In this document: positions 11,131-21,755 of the stretch, one piece after another | Numbering within the stretch: the stretch's first letter is position 1 | How the letters are laid out: each line of letters starts with the position of its first letter | Assembly (NCBI RefSeq): GCF_014851395.1 | Contig: NW_024041150.1 | Location: 28,137,225 to 28,201,224 of the forward strand | Reading direction: 5' to 3' | Length of the DNA stretch: 64,000 nt | Source of the DNA: Micropterus salmoides | Lineage: Eukaryota; Chordata; Actinopteri; Centrarchiformes; Centrarchidae | Notes under the pieces: generated by a model | What the model saw: the letters and a program-made list of their open reading frames with translations, nothing else | Databases searched by the model: none | Told to the model about the DNA's origin: nothing | Program-made: the position numbers and the translations under genes

Positions 11131-11859
11131 ACAAAGGAACGCCATATTTGACATGAACTCACAAGGTCTGTTATGTTCTTGCAGTTATGGTCATGGTTGC
11201 CAGTTGATTTAGAAGGGACAGGAAGTGAGTTTTGGAAGTGAAACAGTCTCTGCACACATGACTTTACCAGCACATGGCTACATTTATTAGCTGCAATAGG
11301 GCTAGTCTGATAAAGTGAACATTCGTCCTCATGTTAACTGTTAAGACTGAGACTGTCTCTTCTTCTTTTTGTGAGTGCGTGAGTGCGTGTGTGCGCGCGC
11401 AGTGAAGTCTTCAACTGGGCAGTGGGCAAAGCACTGCGCTTGGCTGAAGAACACAATAACGGCAGGCTGTTCATCATGGTCTTCCTCCCCACTTCTTGGC
11501 TCACTAAGATTTCATAGTTTCATTTCAGTATTTACCTTCTTGCTCTCTGATCATGTGTGTTGGTTTTCAAGGGTGGAAACAGCCACATTCAGAACCTATA
11601 TAGAGAATAAACTGATTTAGAGGTAAGAAAGTACATTTTTTGACCAAGACTGTATTTTGTTTAATAACTACTGCAGATAAAATTATATGACCTTTATTAG
11701 ATTGAAATGTTTTTTCTAAAAGGCAACATGTGATGCCTTTCCCCGTGCCAATTTCAGACCACTAACGTTATGCTAGCTAAACAATGGCTTACAGGGGTGG
11801 GATGGGTTGTAACACTTCTTTAAAAAGTGTTAGGGCTAGATTAGGGTTCAAGTATGTTA
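11131..11859. other. intergenic, no gene seen
   Basis: No exon or repeat family recognised. A short GT/GC alternating purine-pyrimidine run lies at about 11372-11401. Confidence 0.35.
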
Positions 11860-12560
11860 GTTTAACTTAACATTTAGGCTGATATCACTTTCCATTGCCA
11901 TGCTGCACAGGAGGAGGTTTAACTAAGTTAACTTAAACATAAACAGCCCCGTGTTTACTAAATAATTGACTAAATCGCTCTGGTGTTGAGTGTGAAGTTT
12001 GGGTAAAAATACATAGAGTGCTAACATTAGTTAACTTCAGTCAAGTTCACGCTAAACTCATGTTGTGTCATTTCTTGCCGTTCGCCAAACATTAATTAAT
12101 CTAACACTGCTAACCAAGTCTGCAGTAACATAACTGTTAAAGTAACAAATCATTGATTACTGTCGCTGATCGATAGTGCTGCGTCAAATAAGACTATTTG
12201 TTAGCGGTAACGTTAGCTAATTTAGCTTTTAGCTAATAGCTTAGTGAGTTAACCGACGTTCACTGATCACAATGCACAAGACTGGTCAGCCTGCTGTTAA
12301 AGCAAAAATTAACTATTCTTTTCTTAATTATTAATCTTCTTCATGGGTAGTATCAAGGAGACACTGCAATAATCACTGACTATAAGCAATGAAGGGGCTG
12401 GAGGTCCTACCTTCAAGAATTATGATGAATGGCAGGTGATTTTTCTGCTGATCTGGCTCATCCATACATGCGAGCAGTGGATCCAGATAACGTTTCATAA
12501 ACACTACTAAATGAGGAGTTTGTTTGGTAAAGTCAATTTAATGATTACATCTTCAAGAAT
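11860..12560 (+). repeat. duplicated segment A2 (partner 6425-7120)
   Basis: Second copy of segment A1. It keeps the exon-like ending with ATG GCA G at 12429-12435 and the adjoining GTGATT donor. The matching second exon is not found downstream, where the sequence after 'aaagctccag' differs, so this copy looks non-functional. Confidence 0.75.
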
Positions 12561-12919
12561 GTAAGTTTACTGTAATTTCATTAAGTGTATTCTCTGTTTA
12601 TCTATGACATGGGATGGGATGTTCAAAATAATACAAGATGATGAGAATATGTATTAATGAATAAAAGGTACCATGAGTTGCCATTTTGTTAGGTACACTT
12701 AGCTGTAACTTGTAACTGTATTGTTACCTTTAGTAGATTATTAATCTTTTATGACTGATAAGGCGAGGTAAGGTAGGGCTTTTTATGAGCAGCTTGTGTA
12801 CACTGTAGACATGTCATTTTCCAGGTAATGATAGCCTACTGCTGGAAAGTAAAGCTCCAGACTCTGAGGGACCAGTGACAGGCAACCATAGGCCAACTTT
12901 TCAACAACTTAACTTAGCA

Positions 12920-13500
12920 ATATTCATATTTGACTCCACCCCCTCAATGTGTGGTTAAGCAGAAGTTGAAACTGTGCAGTGCTGCTGTGGCAGAGCATTC
13001 AGACCAGAAAATGATAGATCAATGATAGTTTAACTACAAAATTCAGCAAACTCAGATTTCACATTGAGTTTTGTGACGAAATAGAGTCAACCAAGAGCAG
13101 CAAGGAGCATCTAAGGACTTTGTTCAACATTGAATAAGATGGAGACATATATGGACTGTGCTGTCACAACAGAGTATAATGAGGTATTAAATGCATCTCA
13201 CCTTTAAAAAACTTCTGGGATTCAGAAAACTGAAGGGTCCAAACTAGACAAAAGGCAAAGGGTTTCCCTTCATGTGATCAACCCTCCTGGGTTTAAATAT
13301 AGTGCTGTTGGTGCAAAGATCTCAATAATAATGATAACACATGCAGAACAAGTTTAAAGTAAAATTTTGTGGAGTAAGTGGAGCAAATCTGAAAATGCAA
13401 ATGTGATTAAATGGAAATCAAGAAAATGTAGCCTAAATAATTATAGTGAGTGAATAAAACATTTTGTTGAGCTGATTTATGAGCTGATAAGTATCTAAAT
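12920..13500 (+). pseudogene. TRIM-like remnant 0 (5' flank plus SPRY fragment plus 3' UTR)
   Basis: About 12940-13135 matches the 5' flank of the intact gene (a 'gctgctgtggcagagcattc' block and 'ttgttcaacattgaataa'). It is joined directly to a piece of the SPRY region at 13136-13310 (compare 14909-15080), then to 3' UTR sequence matching 15655-15790. B-boxes, coiled coil and most of SPRY are missing and the frame is broken. The same internal SPRY deletion is seen in the remnant at 17500-18050, so the two share an ancestor that was already a pseudogene. Confidence 0.7.
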
Positions 13501-13883
13501 TTCATAGTTTGCTTTTCTTTTTTAATTTTTTTTTACAAGTCATGAGGTCTTTCATGTACAAAGAGTTTATATGTTGGCATGTTATAAATACATTCCCACT
13601 TCTATTGGTGTTGCTCATTTCTAACTTACTTTCTAACTTTCTAAACCTAACAAAAGTCTGAAGCCACATCTGTTTGACTCCACCCCATGAGGGTGTTGTG
13701 CAATGCTGCTGTGGCAGAGCATTCAGACCAGAGACTGACCGACCAACGACGGGTAAACAACTAAATTCAGCAAACTCAGATTTCATATAAAATCTAAGAG
13801 CAGCAAGGAGGATCCTAAGGACTTTGTTCAACACTGAATAATATTCAAAAATAATCTATTCTGGACTTCCTGCTTCTGAAAAC

Positions 13884-15491
13884 ATGTCTGACAATCTGCA
13901 AAAGGACCCACAAATGATCCTCTGCGACATGTGTACAGAGGAGGACAGGAAACCAGCACGGAAGACCTGCATGAAATGTGAGATCTCCATGTGCGTCCAG
14001 CACCTCCAGGCCCACCTGACCACTCCTGTGTTACTACAAACTCATCCTCTGACTGAACCCATGTCTTTATGTGGGACCACCAAATGCCCCCAACATGGCA
14101 AACTCGTGGAGTACTACTGCTTGGATGACTTGACCTGTGTGTGTGTTTCCTGCGCCATTGAAGACCAGCACCGCCTGCACAACATGAAGACCTTCTCCAC
14201 AGCCCACAAAGAGCTCATGGAAAAGCTCAGTGCTGAGCAGCAGGCCTTACTGGTGAAAACTGAAGACGAGAATGTGAGTCTGGAAAAGTGGGAGAAGAGT
14301 GAAAGAGAGAAGCTGGGTCGCTCTAGTGTTCGTCTCATTGAGGCTGTGACTAACCTGCGTGACGTTGCCCTGGCCAGTGTCCAGAGTTCGGTCTCTGCCC
14401 GTATGGTGTCCATCAAAACCAGCAAGACCAGCATCCAAGCAGCACAGAACGAGAAGGACACCTTCAGATTCCTGCAGATGTATTCTCAGGTGCATCAGGA
14501 TGTGGAGAAGGCCAAGGCCGTGGATCTGAGAAAAGGGTTGGAGCCCGGCAGTGATCGTGACAGACTGGTTCAGGAGATACGACAGAATGGTGAAAAGATG
14601 ATGGAAGAAGCAGGCCACCTCTGGGGATCTCTGTTGACTCTGGTTGATCCAGAAAACCACCAGGAGCTTGTTGCCACTAATTCAGACCTGATATTTGACC
14701 AACAGACTTTGGGCCCCGGCATGTCACTGTCTGAAGACAGCAGGAAGGTTTTCTACAGTAGCTGGCTGGGGCAATGCTCTGCCTACATGTTTCGCATTCA
14801 GAGTACACTTCCTATTCCTTACTTTCAGAGATGGGTGATCAGCTTCTCTAAAGACTGTGACTGGACCTTTGGTTTATGTGACAAAAACTATGCCAAGGAC
14901 TTGAAAGATGGAGACGTCTTTGGATTGTGCTGCAAAGGTAACCAGCTCAGCTCTCTCACAACAGAGTGTGATGAGGTTTTCAATGCATCTCTCCCTTTAA
15001 AAACCTCTGGGAAGCAGAAAACTGAAGAGCCCAAACTAGAGAAGAGGCGAAGGGTTTCCCTTCAGGTGATCAACCCTTCAGATGAAAATGTGGCAAAACA
15101 ACTGGCCAGACCGCAAAAAGTGGAAGTGATCTGGAGCTTTCCTAAATCACTATCGTTCTTCAGCAGGATTGGCCAGCACCAGAGAATGAAAATAGTCACA
15201 ATAACGATCAGCACCACCAGCTGCGACCTATCCCCTTTTGTTTGCTTGGAAGTTAAAGAATCGCAGAAGAGCTCAAATACGTTGAGCACAAGCTTTTTTA
15301 GAATAACATCATCAGTTAAACAACCATGCCAGAAGCAATGGAAATGCTCATGTGGGATGGTTTACACTGAAACCAGTAATTCATACAACTGTGGAGGGTA
15401 CATTTACCAGAAGTCTTCTCAGGCCACCTGTTCTTGTGGAGTTGTTATTGGCACATCACGCATCACAAAGGTGCTTTGTGAACTTCTGTAA
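13884..15491 (+). CDS. TRIM-like protein: two B-boxes, coiled coil, SPRY-like domain, no RING (intact copy)
   Basis: Single-exon frame of 535 codons; ATG is preceded by GAAAAC. A first B-box-like zinc site uses C14, C17, C29, C32, C37, H40 and H44. B-box 2 uses C68, H71, C79, D82, C87, C90, H96 and H99. A helical, probably coiled-coil stretch covers about 105-245. A PRY/SPRY-like domain covers about 258-455 (LIFDQQTLGPGMSLSEDSR, QRWVISFS, WTFGLCD, SLSFFSRIGQ). The last 50 residues hold two CxC pairs (C488/C490, C516/C518). There is no RING, so no intrinsic E3 activity is expected; RING-less B-box/SPRY proteins such as TRIM14 act as adaptors in innate signalling. Nearest named relatives were not determined. 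It lies in a tandem array with one broken copy and three remnants. Confidence 0.75.
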   Translation: MSDNLQKDPQMILCDMCTEEDRKPARKTCMKCEISMCVQHLQAHLTTPVLLQTHPLTEPMSLCGTTKCPQHGKLVEYYCLDDLTCVCVSCAIEDQHRLHNMKTFSTAHKELMEKLSAEQQALLVKTEDENVSLEKWEKSEREKLGRSSVRLIEAVTNLRDVALASVQSSVSARMVSIKTSKTSIQAAQNEKDTFRFLQMYSQVHQDVEKAKAVDLRKGLEPGSDRDRLVQEIRQNGEKMMEEAGHLWGSLLTLVDPENHQELVATNSDLIFDQQTLGPGMSLSEDSRKVFYSSWLGQCSAYMFRIQSTLPIPYFQRWVISFSKDCDWTFGLCDKNYAKDLKDGDVFGLCCKGNQLSSLTTECDEVFNASLPLKTSGKQKTEEPKLEKRRRVSLQVINPSDENVAKQLARPQKVEVIWSFPKSLSFFSRIGQHQRMKIVTITISTTSCDLSPFVCLEVKESQKSSNTLSTSFFRITSSVKQPCQKQWKCSCGMVYTETSNSYNCGGYIYQKSSQATCSCGVVIGTSRITKVLCELL

Positions 15492-16159
15492 TTGACAGCC
15501 ATGTTGTTGTCTCCAGCCCACATCACCAAATTTCTGTTTACACATTGTTAATCATATGCGTTTTAATGCCTACCAATCAAAACCAGAATTAGATTTTGTC
15601 TTTGTGTCATTTGGTGTGATTGATTAGTACTAAGTTGCGGTTAAATTAATATACAATGCTGTCAGTGCAAAGATCTCAGTAATAATGGTAACACATACAA
15701 AACAAGTTTAAAGTAAGGTTTTTCAAAGTAAGTGGGGCAAATCTGAAAATGCAAATGTGATTAAATGTATTTCAACAAAATGTAAATAATTATAGTGAAT
15801 TAATTAGAACATTCCATGGGCTGATAAGTAACCGAATTTCATAGTTTGCTTTCATTTTATTACAAGTCATGATGTCTTTTACACACAAAGAGCTTATATG
15901 TTCGCCATGATATAAATCAGTTCCCTCTCCATTGAGTATTGAAACTTACCTAAACTAATCAAAAACATTATAACTTACTAAATGTTGTTTGCTTTCATTG
16001 GATGAGTGTAAAATCTCATTAATTAGTGTTAAGTTTCTGTCAAATGAAAATCAATTAATGCTGCTTTAGGTGTACACAGCATACACTGTAGGCAATATAA
16101 CATATTCAGCTGATTGTCTTTTCATTGTAGTGATGTTAGGTATTTTGTTTTGGGAGTTT

Positions 16160-16370
16160 TAACTGCAAGGTTTCCCGTTTTGTTTCTGCCTGCCAGTTTA
16201 AGGTGTCTGTCTCCACCTACTGGTGATGAACTGGTCATTGCTCAGTATGCATGTTCTCATGAAGTCCGAATGGCAACAACTAATTTTTAGTCTTTTGCAT
16301 CGTTCATACACTGCAAATATGCTGAATAATAAAGCCAGAAAATGTTTAAAATGTGGAATGTTATATTTGA
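16160..16370 (+). repeat. TRIM-array 3'-flank unit, copy 2
   Basis: Matches 8580-9150 without the 380-base insert. AATAAA at 16328-16333 would be the polyadenylation signal of the intact TRIM-like gene, giving a 3' UTR of about 840 bases. Confidence 0.7.
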
Positions 16371-17418
16371 CTGCCATTTCCATACCAATGTGGCAATAGA
16401 AATGAAACAACACAGGTCAAGTTACAACAAGTCCTGATGTCTTTCACATACAAGGAACTCCTTGTTTGTTTTAACCCACATAAAACCAAAGTGCCACAGC
16501 AAGTTTTGGTTCCCCCTTCGACTGCCCGGCAGCATTAAGGTGAAGACAAGATTTCTTTATGCTAAACTACGCTAGGGTCTCCTGGGTGTAGCTTTAAATT
16601 GGCCAGTCAAAGAGAGGTCCCAATCTTCTCATCTAACTTTCGGGCAATATAGTGAATAAGCAGATTTCCTAACATGTTGAACTATCATCACGAGTCAGAT
16701 GATGCCACATTACTGCATGGTTTGTTGCATGCATGGTATCTGCCTTTGGTAAATTATTCATAAAATGATGAGCTTAGAAACATCCTAGAAACATTTTCAT
16801 AAGCAATGAATATTGTAATAGCCCAATGTACATCTTTTTAAACAATCATTGCCAAGCCTTGACTGAAGATGAGCAAAGACTTCATGAGCACTTTTTGTTC
16901 TGGTTTATTTCAGTACACCAGCGCATTAACATTCATTGAAATAATTACTGTAAAAAAGCTCATTAATGTAACACTATTTTCGTGTACTGGAAGTTTGCAT
17001 ACTTTGTTTCACTGTTAATCGGTTGATTGGGTTAATAGTCAGTTACACAACCATAGAAACGTGCTTATATCCTTTTCATTCTGTGACTTGTTATAAGTGT
17101 TAAAGAGCATGTGAAAAATATTGTCTTTTTAAATTTTTCTTAGACCTAAATATGTACACAGATGTTCTTTAATCAGATACATTAGTGTTTATTCATGTAT
17201 CGTTAAGTAAGGTTATTCTAGCAGACAAATAAACACACACACATTGACACACATACAAACATACAAGTCAGTCAGACATACTTTGTTACAGAGAGAGTGA
17301 AACATTGTCCTTTTATTTCAATAGAGCTGTTTTTTAAGCATATCATGGTGCGGCATCAGCTTTTGCTTCTTTTCTCTAATTGTTACAACTTACCCCAGTA
17401 GCGGGATAGGTTGGTTGT
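16371..17418 (+). repeat. duplicated block downstream of the intact TRIM-like gene
   Basis: Matches 9150-10000 and then 10856-11130. It contains the same half MITE (16550-16686). Open frames here are short and unconvincing. Confidence 0.7.
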
Positions 17419-17423
17419 AGGGT

Positions 17424-17486
17424 CTGGGTATCTCTGGAGATACCCAGGCCAGAGCTTTCCCCCACCTGGCTGGGGGAAAGCTCTGG
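17424..17486. other. two adjacent perfect hairpins
   Basis: Hairpin 1: ctgggtatctc (17424-17434) and its reverse complement (17437-17447), two-base loop. Hairpin 2: ccagagctttccccc (17449-17463) and its reverse complement (17472-17486), eight-base loop. They sit at the junction between duplicated segment B2 and the next TRIM remnant and are absent from the paralogous position near 11130. Confidence 0.85.
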
Positions 17487-17494
17487 CTACATTT

Positions 17495-18050
17495 TTATGC
17501 ATTCACAGCCTGTTCCTAACTTTCCCAGATGGGTGACCAGCCTCTTCAAAGTCTGTGACTGGACATTGGTTTATGTGCTAAAAAATATGCCAAGGTCAAG
17601 ATGGAGACATATATGGACTGTGCTGTCACAACAGAGTATAATGAGGTATTAAATACATCTCACCTTTAAAAAACTTCTGGGATTCAGAAAACTGAAGGGT
17701 CCAAACTAGACAAAAGGCAAAGGGTTTCCCTTCATGTGATCAACCCTCCTGGGTTAAAATATAGTGCTGTTGGTGCAAAGATCTCATAATAATGATAACA
17801 CATGCAGAACAAGTTTAAAGTAAAATTTTGTGGAGTAAGTGGAGCAAATCTGAAAATGCAAAAGTGATTAAATGGAAATCAAGAAAATGTAGCCTAAATA
17901 ATTATAGTGAGTGAATAATAACATTTTGTTGAGCTGATTTATGAGCTGATAAGTATCTAAATTTCATAGTTTGCTTTTCTTTTTTAATTTTTTTTTACAA
18001 GTCATGAGGTCTTTCATGTACAAAGAGTTTATATGTTGGCATGTTATAAA
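17495..18050 (+). pseudogene. TRIM-like remnant B (SPRY fragment)
   Basis: About 17505-17590 corresponds to SPRY codons near 14790-14905 of the intact copy ('cccagatgggtgaccagc', then 'gactggacattggtttatgt'). From 17598 the sequence is almost identical to remnant 0 from 13136. The frame is broken by indels and the fragment runs into 3' UTR-like sequence. It belongs to the block duplicated with the next gene copy. Confidence 0.7.
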
Positions 18051-18373
18051 TACATTCCCACTTCCATTGGTGTTGCTCATTTCTAATGTGTGAAACGAAA
18101 CTTTACTGTAAACCTAACAAAAGGCTGAAGCCACATCTGTTTGACTCCACCCCATGAGTGTGTTGTTAAGCAGAAATTGAAACTGTTGTGCAGCGCTGCT
18201 GTGGCAGAGCATTCAGACCAGAGACTGACAGACTAACGACGGGTAAACAACTAAATTCAGCAAACTCAGATTTCATGTAAAATCTAAGAGCAGCAAGGAG
18301 GATCCTAAGGACTTTGTTCAACACTGAATAATATTCAAAAATAATCTATTCTGGACTTCCTGCTTCTGAAAAC

Positions 18374-19923
18374 ATGTCTGACAATCTGCAAAAGGACCCA
18401 CAAGTGATCCTCTGCGACATGTGTACAGAGGAGGACAGGAAACCAGCACGGAAGACCTGCATGAAATGTGAGATCTCCATGTGCGTCCAGCACCTCCAGG
18501 CCCACCTGACCACTCCTGTGTTACTACAAACTCATCCTCTGACTGAACCCATGTCTTTATGTGGGACCACCAAATGCCCCCAACATGGCAAACTCGTGGA
18601 GTACTACTGCTTGGATGACTTGACCTGTGTGTGTGTGTTTCCTGCGCCATTGAAGACCAGCACCGCCTGCACAACTTGAAGACCTTCTCCACAGCCCACA
18701 AAGAGCTCATGGAAAAGCTCAGTGCTGAGCAGCAGGCCTTACTGGTGAAAACTGAAGACGAGAATGTGAGTCTGGAAAAGTGGGAGAAGAGTGAAAGAGA
18801 GAAGCTGGGTCGCTCTAGTGTTCGTCTCATTGAGGCTGTGACTAACCTGCGTGACGTTGCCCTGGCCAGTGTCCAGAGTTCGGTCTCTGCCCGTATGGTG
18901 TCCATCAAAACCAGCAAGACCAGCATCCAAGCAGCACAGAACGAGAAGGACACCTTCAGATTCCTGCAGATGTATTCTCAGGTGCATCAGGATGTGGAGA
19001 AGGCCAAGGCCGTGGATCTGAGAAAAGGGTTGGAGCCCGGCAGTGATCGTGACAGACTGGTTCAGGAGATACGACAGAATGGTGAAAAGATGGTGAAGCA
19101 AGCAGGCCACCTCTGGGGATCTCTGTTGACTCTGGTTGATCCAGAAAACCACCAGGAGCTTGTTGCAACTAGTTCAGACCTGATATTTGACCCGCAGACT
19201 TTTGGTCCCAGCATGTCACTGTCCAAAGACAACAGGATGGTTTTCTACAGCAGCTGGCTGGGGCAATGCTCTGCCACTCTTCTGATCCGCAGCACCCAGT
19301 CAGTTACTAACTTTCAGAGGTGGGTGGTCAGTCTTTCCCCAGACTCTGACTGGACCATTGGTTTATGTGACCAACAGTCTGCAAAGAACCTGAAGGACGG
19401 ACCTGTGTATGGTCTGTGCTGTGAAAGTAAGCAGCTCAGCTCTCTCACGACAGAGTGTGATGATTGTTGTGATGCATCAGTCAATTCACAAAGTTCTGGG
19501 CTGTTTCAGTCTGACATGAGCAAGAAAGAGAAACAACGCAGGGTTTCCTCAGCATTAATCACACATCAGGCTGAAAATGCAGAAGAGGCCGTACCACGAC
19601 CTGAAATGGTGGAAGTGTTTTGGAACTTTGTTGCTTCCTCGCTGTCGTTCTTCAGCAGAACTGGACAGTACCAGAGGAATGAAATAATCACAATTAAGAT
19701 GAGCCTCAACAACTGGGACCTGGTCCCCTTTGTTCAACTAGGAAAGGAAAGCAGTGAGAATATGTCCCAGCAGCAATGGAAGTGCACCTGTGAGAAGGTT
19801 TACAGCAGGAACAGCAATCAGTACAGTGATGGTCGGCGCTACTACTCTCACCGGGATACTTGTTCCTGTGGAGAGATTATTGGTGGCATAAGCATCACAG
19901 AGGTGGTTTGTGAACTCAAGTAA
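18374..19923 (+). pseudogene. TRIM-like copy 2, frameshifted in B-box 2
   Basis: The first 85 codons match the intact copy. Then the coding GT run after ACC (about 18625-18638) has one extra GT unit compared with 14135-14146. The upstream frame therefore leaves at codon 88 and stops near 18679. The original frame stays open downstream to TAA at 19921-19923, about 430 codons, so decay is recent or the product starts at an internal ATG (18709) and lacks B-boxes. The SPRY-like half is well preserved but diverged from the intact copy (FQRWVVSLSPDSDWTIGLCD, SLSFFSRTGQYQR), and both C-terminal CxC pairs remain. A sequencing error or a polymorphic allele cannot be excluded. Confidence 0.7.
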
Positions 19924-20159
19924 TTGATAGGACCCAGCTGATCATCATACAAAGCTAAGACGTGCATGGCTACAACTACCTACAGTAATAACATTTCATT
20001 AAGTGAGTATAAATCTCATTGATTAGTGTTGTTGTCAAATGAAAATGTAGTGATTTTAGTGTTAATATCAGTAGGCTAATACGCAAATGCTGTGATTGTT
20101 TTCAGTGTACAAAATACACTTCATACTACACAGGCAATACAACATGTTCAGCTGAACGT

Positions 20160-20380
20160 CTTCATTAAAGTGATGTTAATTATTTTGTTTTGAGAGTTGT
20201 AAGCAACAAAGTAGGTTTAAGGTGTTTGTCTCCATCTGGTTGTGAACTGGTCGAACTGGTCATCTTATGATGTCCCACTGACAACAAGGAATTTGTGTCT
20301 TTTCATATAGTACATACATTGTGAACCCACTTGATATTAAAGCCAGAAAATGTTTAAGATTTGGAATGATTTTATTGACT
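20160..20380 (+). repeat. TRIM-array 3'-flank unit, copy 3
   Basis: Matches 16160-16370; the polyadenylation hexamer is ATTAAA (20336-20341), giving copy 2 a 3' UTR of about 415 bases. Confidence 0.65.
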
Positions 20381-20479
20381 GCCAATTCCATACCAATGTA
20401 CCAATAAAATATGAAACAACACAGATCATGTTACAACAAGTCCTGATGTCTTCCACACACAAGGAGTTCCTTGTGTATG

Positions 20480-20658
20480 AAATATGACTCACCAACACAC
20501 GTTGTTAGGTCATATACATTCCCATGCTCATTTCTAATGTGTGAAACAAAACTTAAAACTTAACTCTAAACCTAACAACCAGTCAGCCAAATCTGTCCAA
20601 CTCCACCCCTTGAGTGTTTGGTTAAGCAGAAATGTAAACTGTTTTGCAGTGCTGCTGT
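20480..20658 (+). pseudogene. 5' flank of a third TRIM-like unit (remnant C, left part)
   Basis: Matches 18040-18205: 'cattcccatgctcatttct', 'aacctaaca', 'ccaactccaccccttgagtg', 'gttaagcagaaa' and 'gtgctgctgtgg'. The match stops where the LINE fragment begins. No coding sequence of the N-terminal half follows. Confidence 0.6.
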
Positions 20659-21665
20659 GGGTAGAAAATCAAAAACACATAAAACAGATAAAACAAGAAA
20701 ACATAAAAACAAGAAAACATTTTTAAAGAATTAAAATACAGTTAAAAGTAAAGAAAAATACTATCAACTAAAATCAGGAAAGGCTCTCCTATAAAAGTAT
20801 GTTTTAAGAAGGGAGTTCACTGACTCATTTACTGACCTGATTTCTGCTGGCAGGCTGTTCCAGAGCCTCGGGGCCCTGGCTGCAAACGCTCTGTCCCCTT
20901 TAGTTTTCAGTCGAGACTTTGGAACAGACAACAGACCTACGTACGTGCTGGTGCAGATGGGACTAAAAGGTCAGAGATATAACTGGGAGAGAGGCCATGA
21001 AGATCTTTAAAAGTGATCAATAACATTTTAAAGTCTATTCTAAAACATACTGGGTGCCAGTGTACTGAAGGTAACACTGGGGAGGTGATGTGGTCATATT
21101 TCTTTGTTCTGATTAAAAGCAGCTGAGTTCTGGACAGTCTGGAGTCGATCAATAGATTTTTGGTCCAAGCAAGTAAAAAGGCTGCTGCAGTAATGATTAT
21201 AAAGGCTTGTAAAATGGTCTGTGTGCTTAAAAGTTAACATTGATCACATTTTTTATATATTTCTAAGCTGGTAAAAACATGATTGCACAAGCTTTACGAT
21301 GTGCTGCTCAAAACTTAAATTACTGTAAAAACAGATGCCAAGATTCCTTGAAACAGGCCAGATATGATCCACTAGGGAACCAGTAAATGCCAGAATTTGC
21401 TATGTCATTTGCTGGGACCCAGTGACCAGGATCTTTGTTTTGTCTGAGTTCAGGTGGAGGAAGGAGTTATTACGTGAAGTCAGAATTTCAAGGTCTGTGA
21501 ATCTGATGGGCAGGTACATCTGTGTGTCCTCAGCCTAAACATGAAAAGAGACGGCACGTTTCTGGATAATGTGTTCAACAGGAATCACATAAAGAAAATC
21601 TAATGGGTCCCCAACCCCTGAGGCATATTTAATGACCAGAATGAAGACACACAGAACCTCTTATT
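20659..21665 (-). mobile_element. 5'-truncated LINE (reverse-transcriptase C-terminal part)
   Basis: On the minus strand, broken frames read LGIxFYSNLSFEQHIVKLVQ-like, then SLFTCLDQKSIDRLQTVQNS, then HWHPVCFRIDFKMLLITFKD with LHGLSPSYISDLLVPS, and finally SVPKSRLKTKGDRAFAARAP with RLWNSLPAEI. This is the classic carboxy end of teleost LINE ORF2. The 3' end is A-rich (plus-strand 20665-20770 in reverse). Stops and frame changes show it is dead. The clade was not determined; L2-like is a guess. Confidence 0.75.
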
Positions 21666-21679
21666 GATATAATGAATGA

Positions 21680-21755
21680 TAATTGTTCCTGTGGAGCGAT
21701 TATTGGTTGGTGCATGCATCACAGAGGTGGTTTGTGAACTTCAGTAATGGCTACA
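21680..21755 (+). pseudogene. C-terminal scrap of a third TRIM-like copy (remnant C, right part)
   Basis: The stretch 'aattgttcctgtggagcgat' through 'acagaggtggtttgtgaact' matches the last about 20 codons of copy 2 (19858-19923), including the second CxC pair, with a frame change. It is followed by the 3'-flank unit at 21900-22125. Together with 20480-20658 it shows a third gene whose body has been replaced by the LINE. Confidence 0.7.

Noticed and set aside
14247..14660. Minus-strand frame of 137 codons, repeated at 18739-19152
   Set aside because: Antisense of the near-identical coiled-coil coding region; its conservation is explained by the sense strand.
18318..18953. Minus-strand open frame of 211 codons
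   Set aside because: It is the reverse shadow of the TRIM-like copy 2; the same frame appears opposite the intact copy, and it matches no family.
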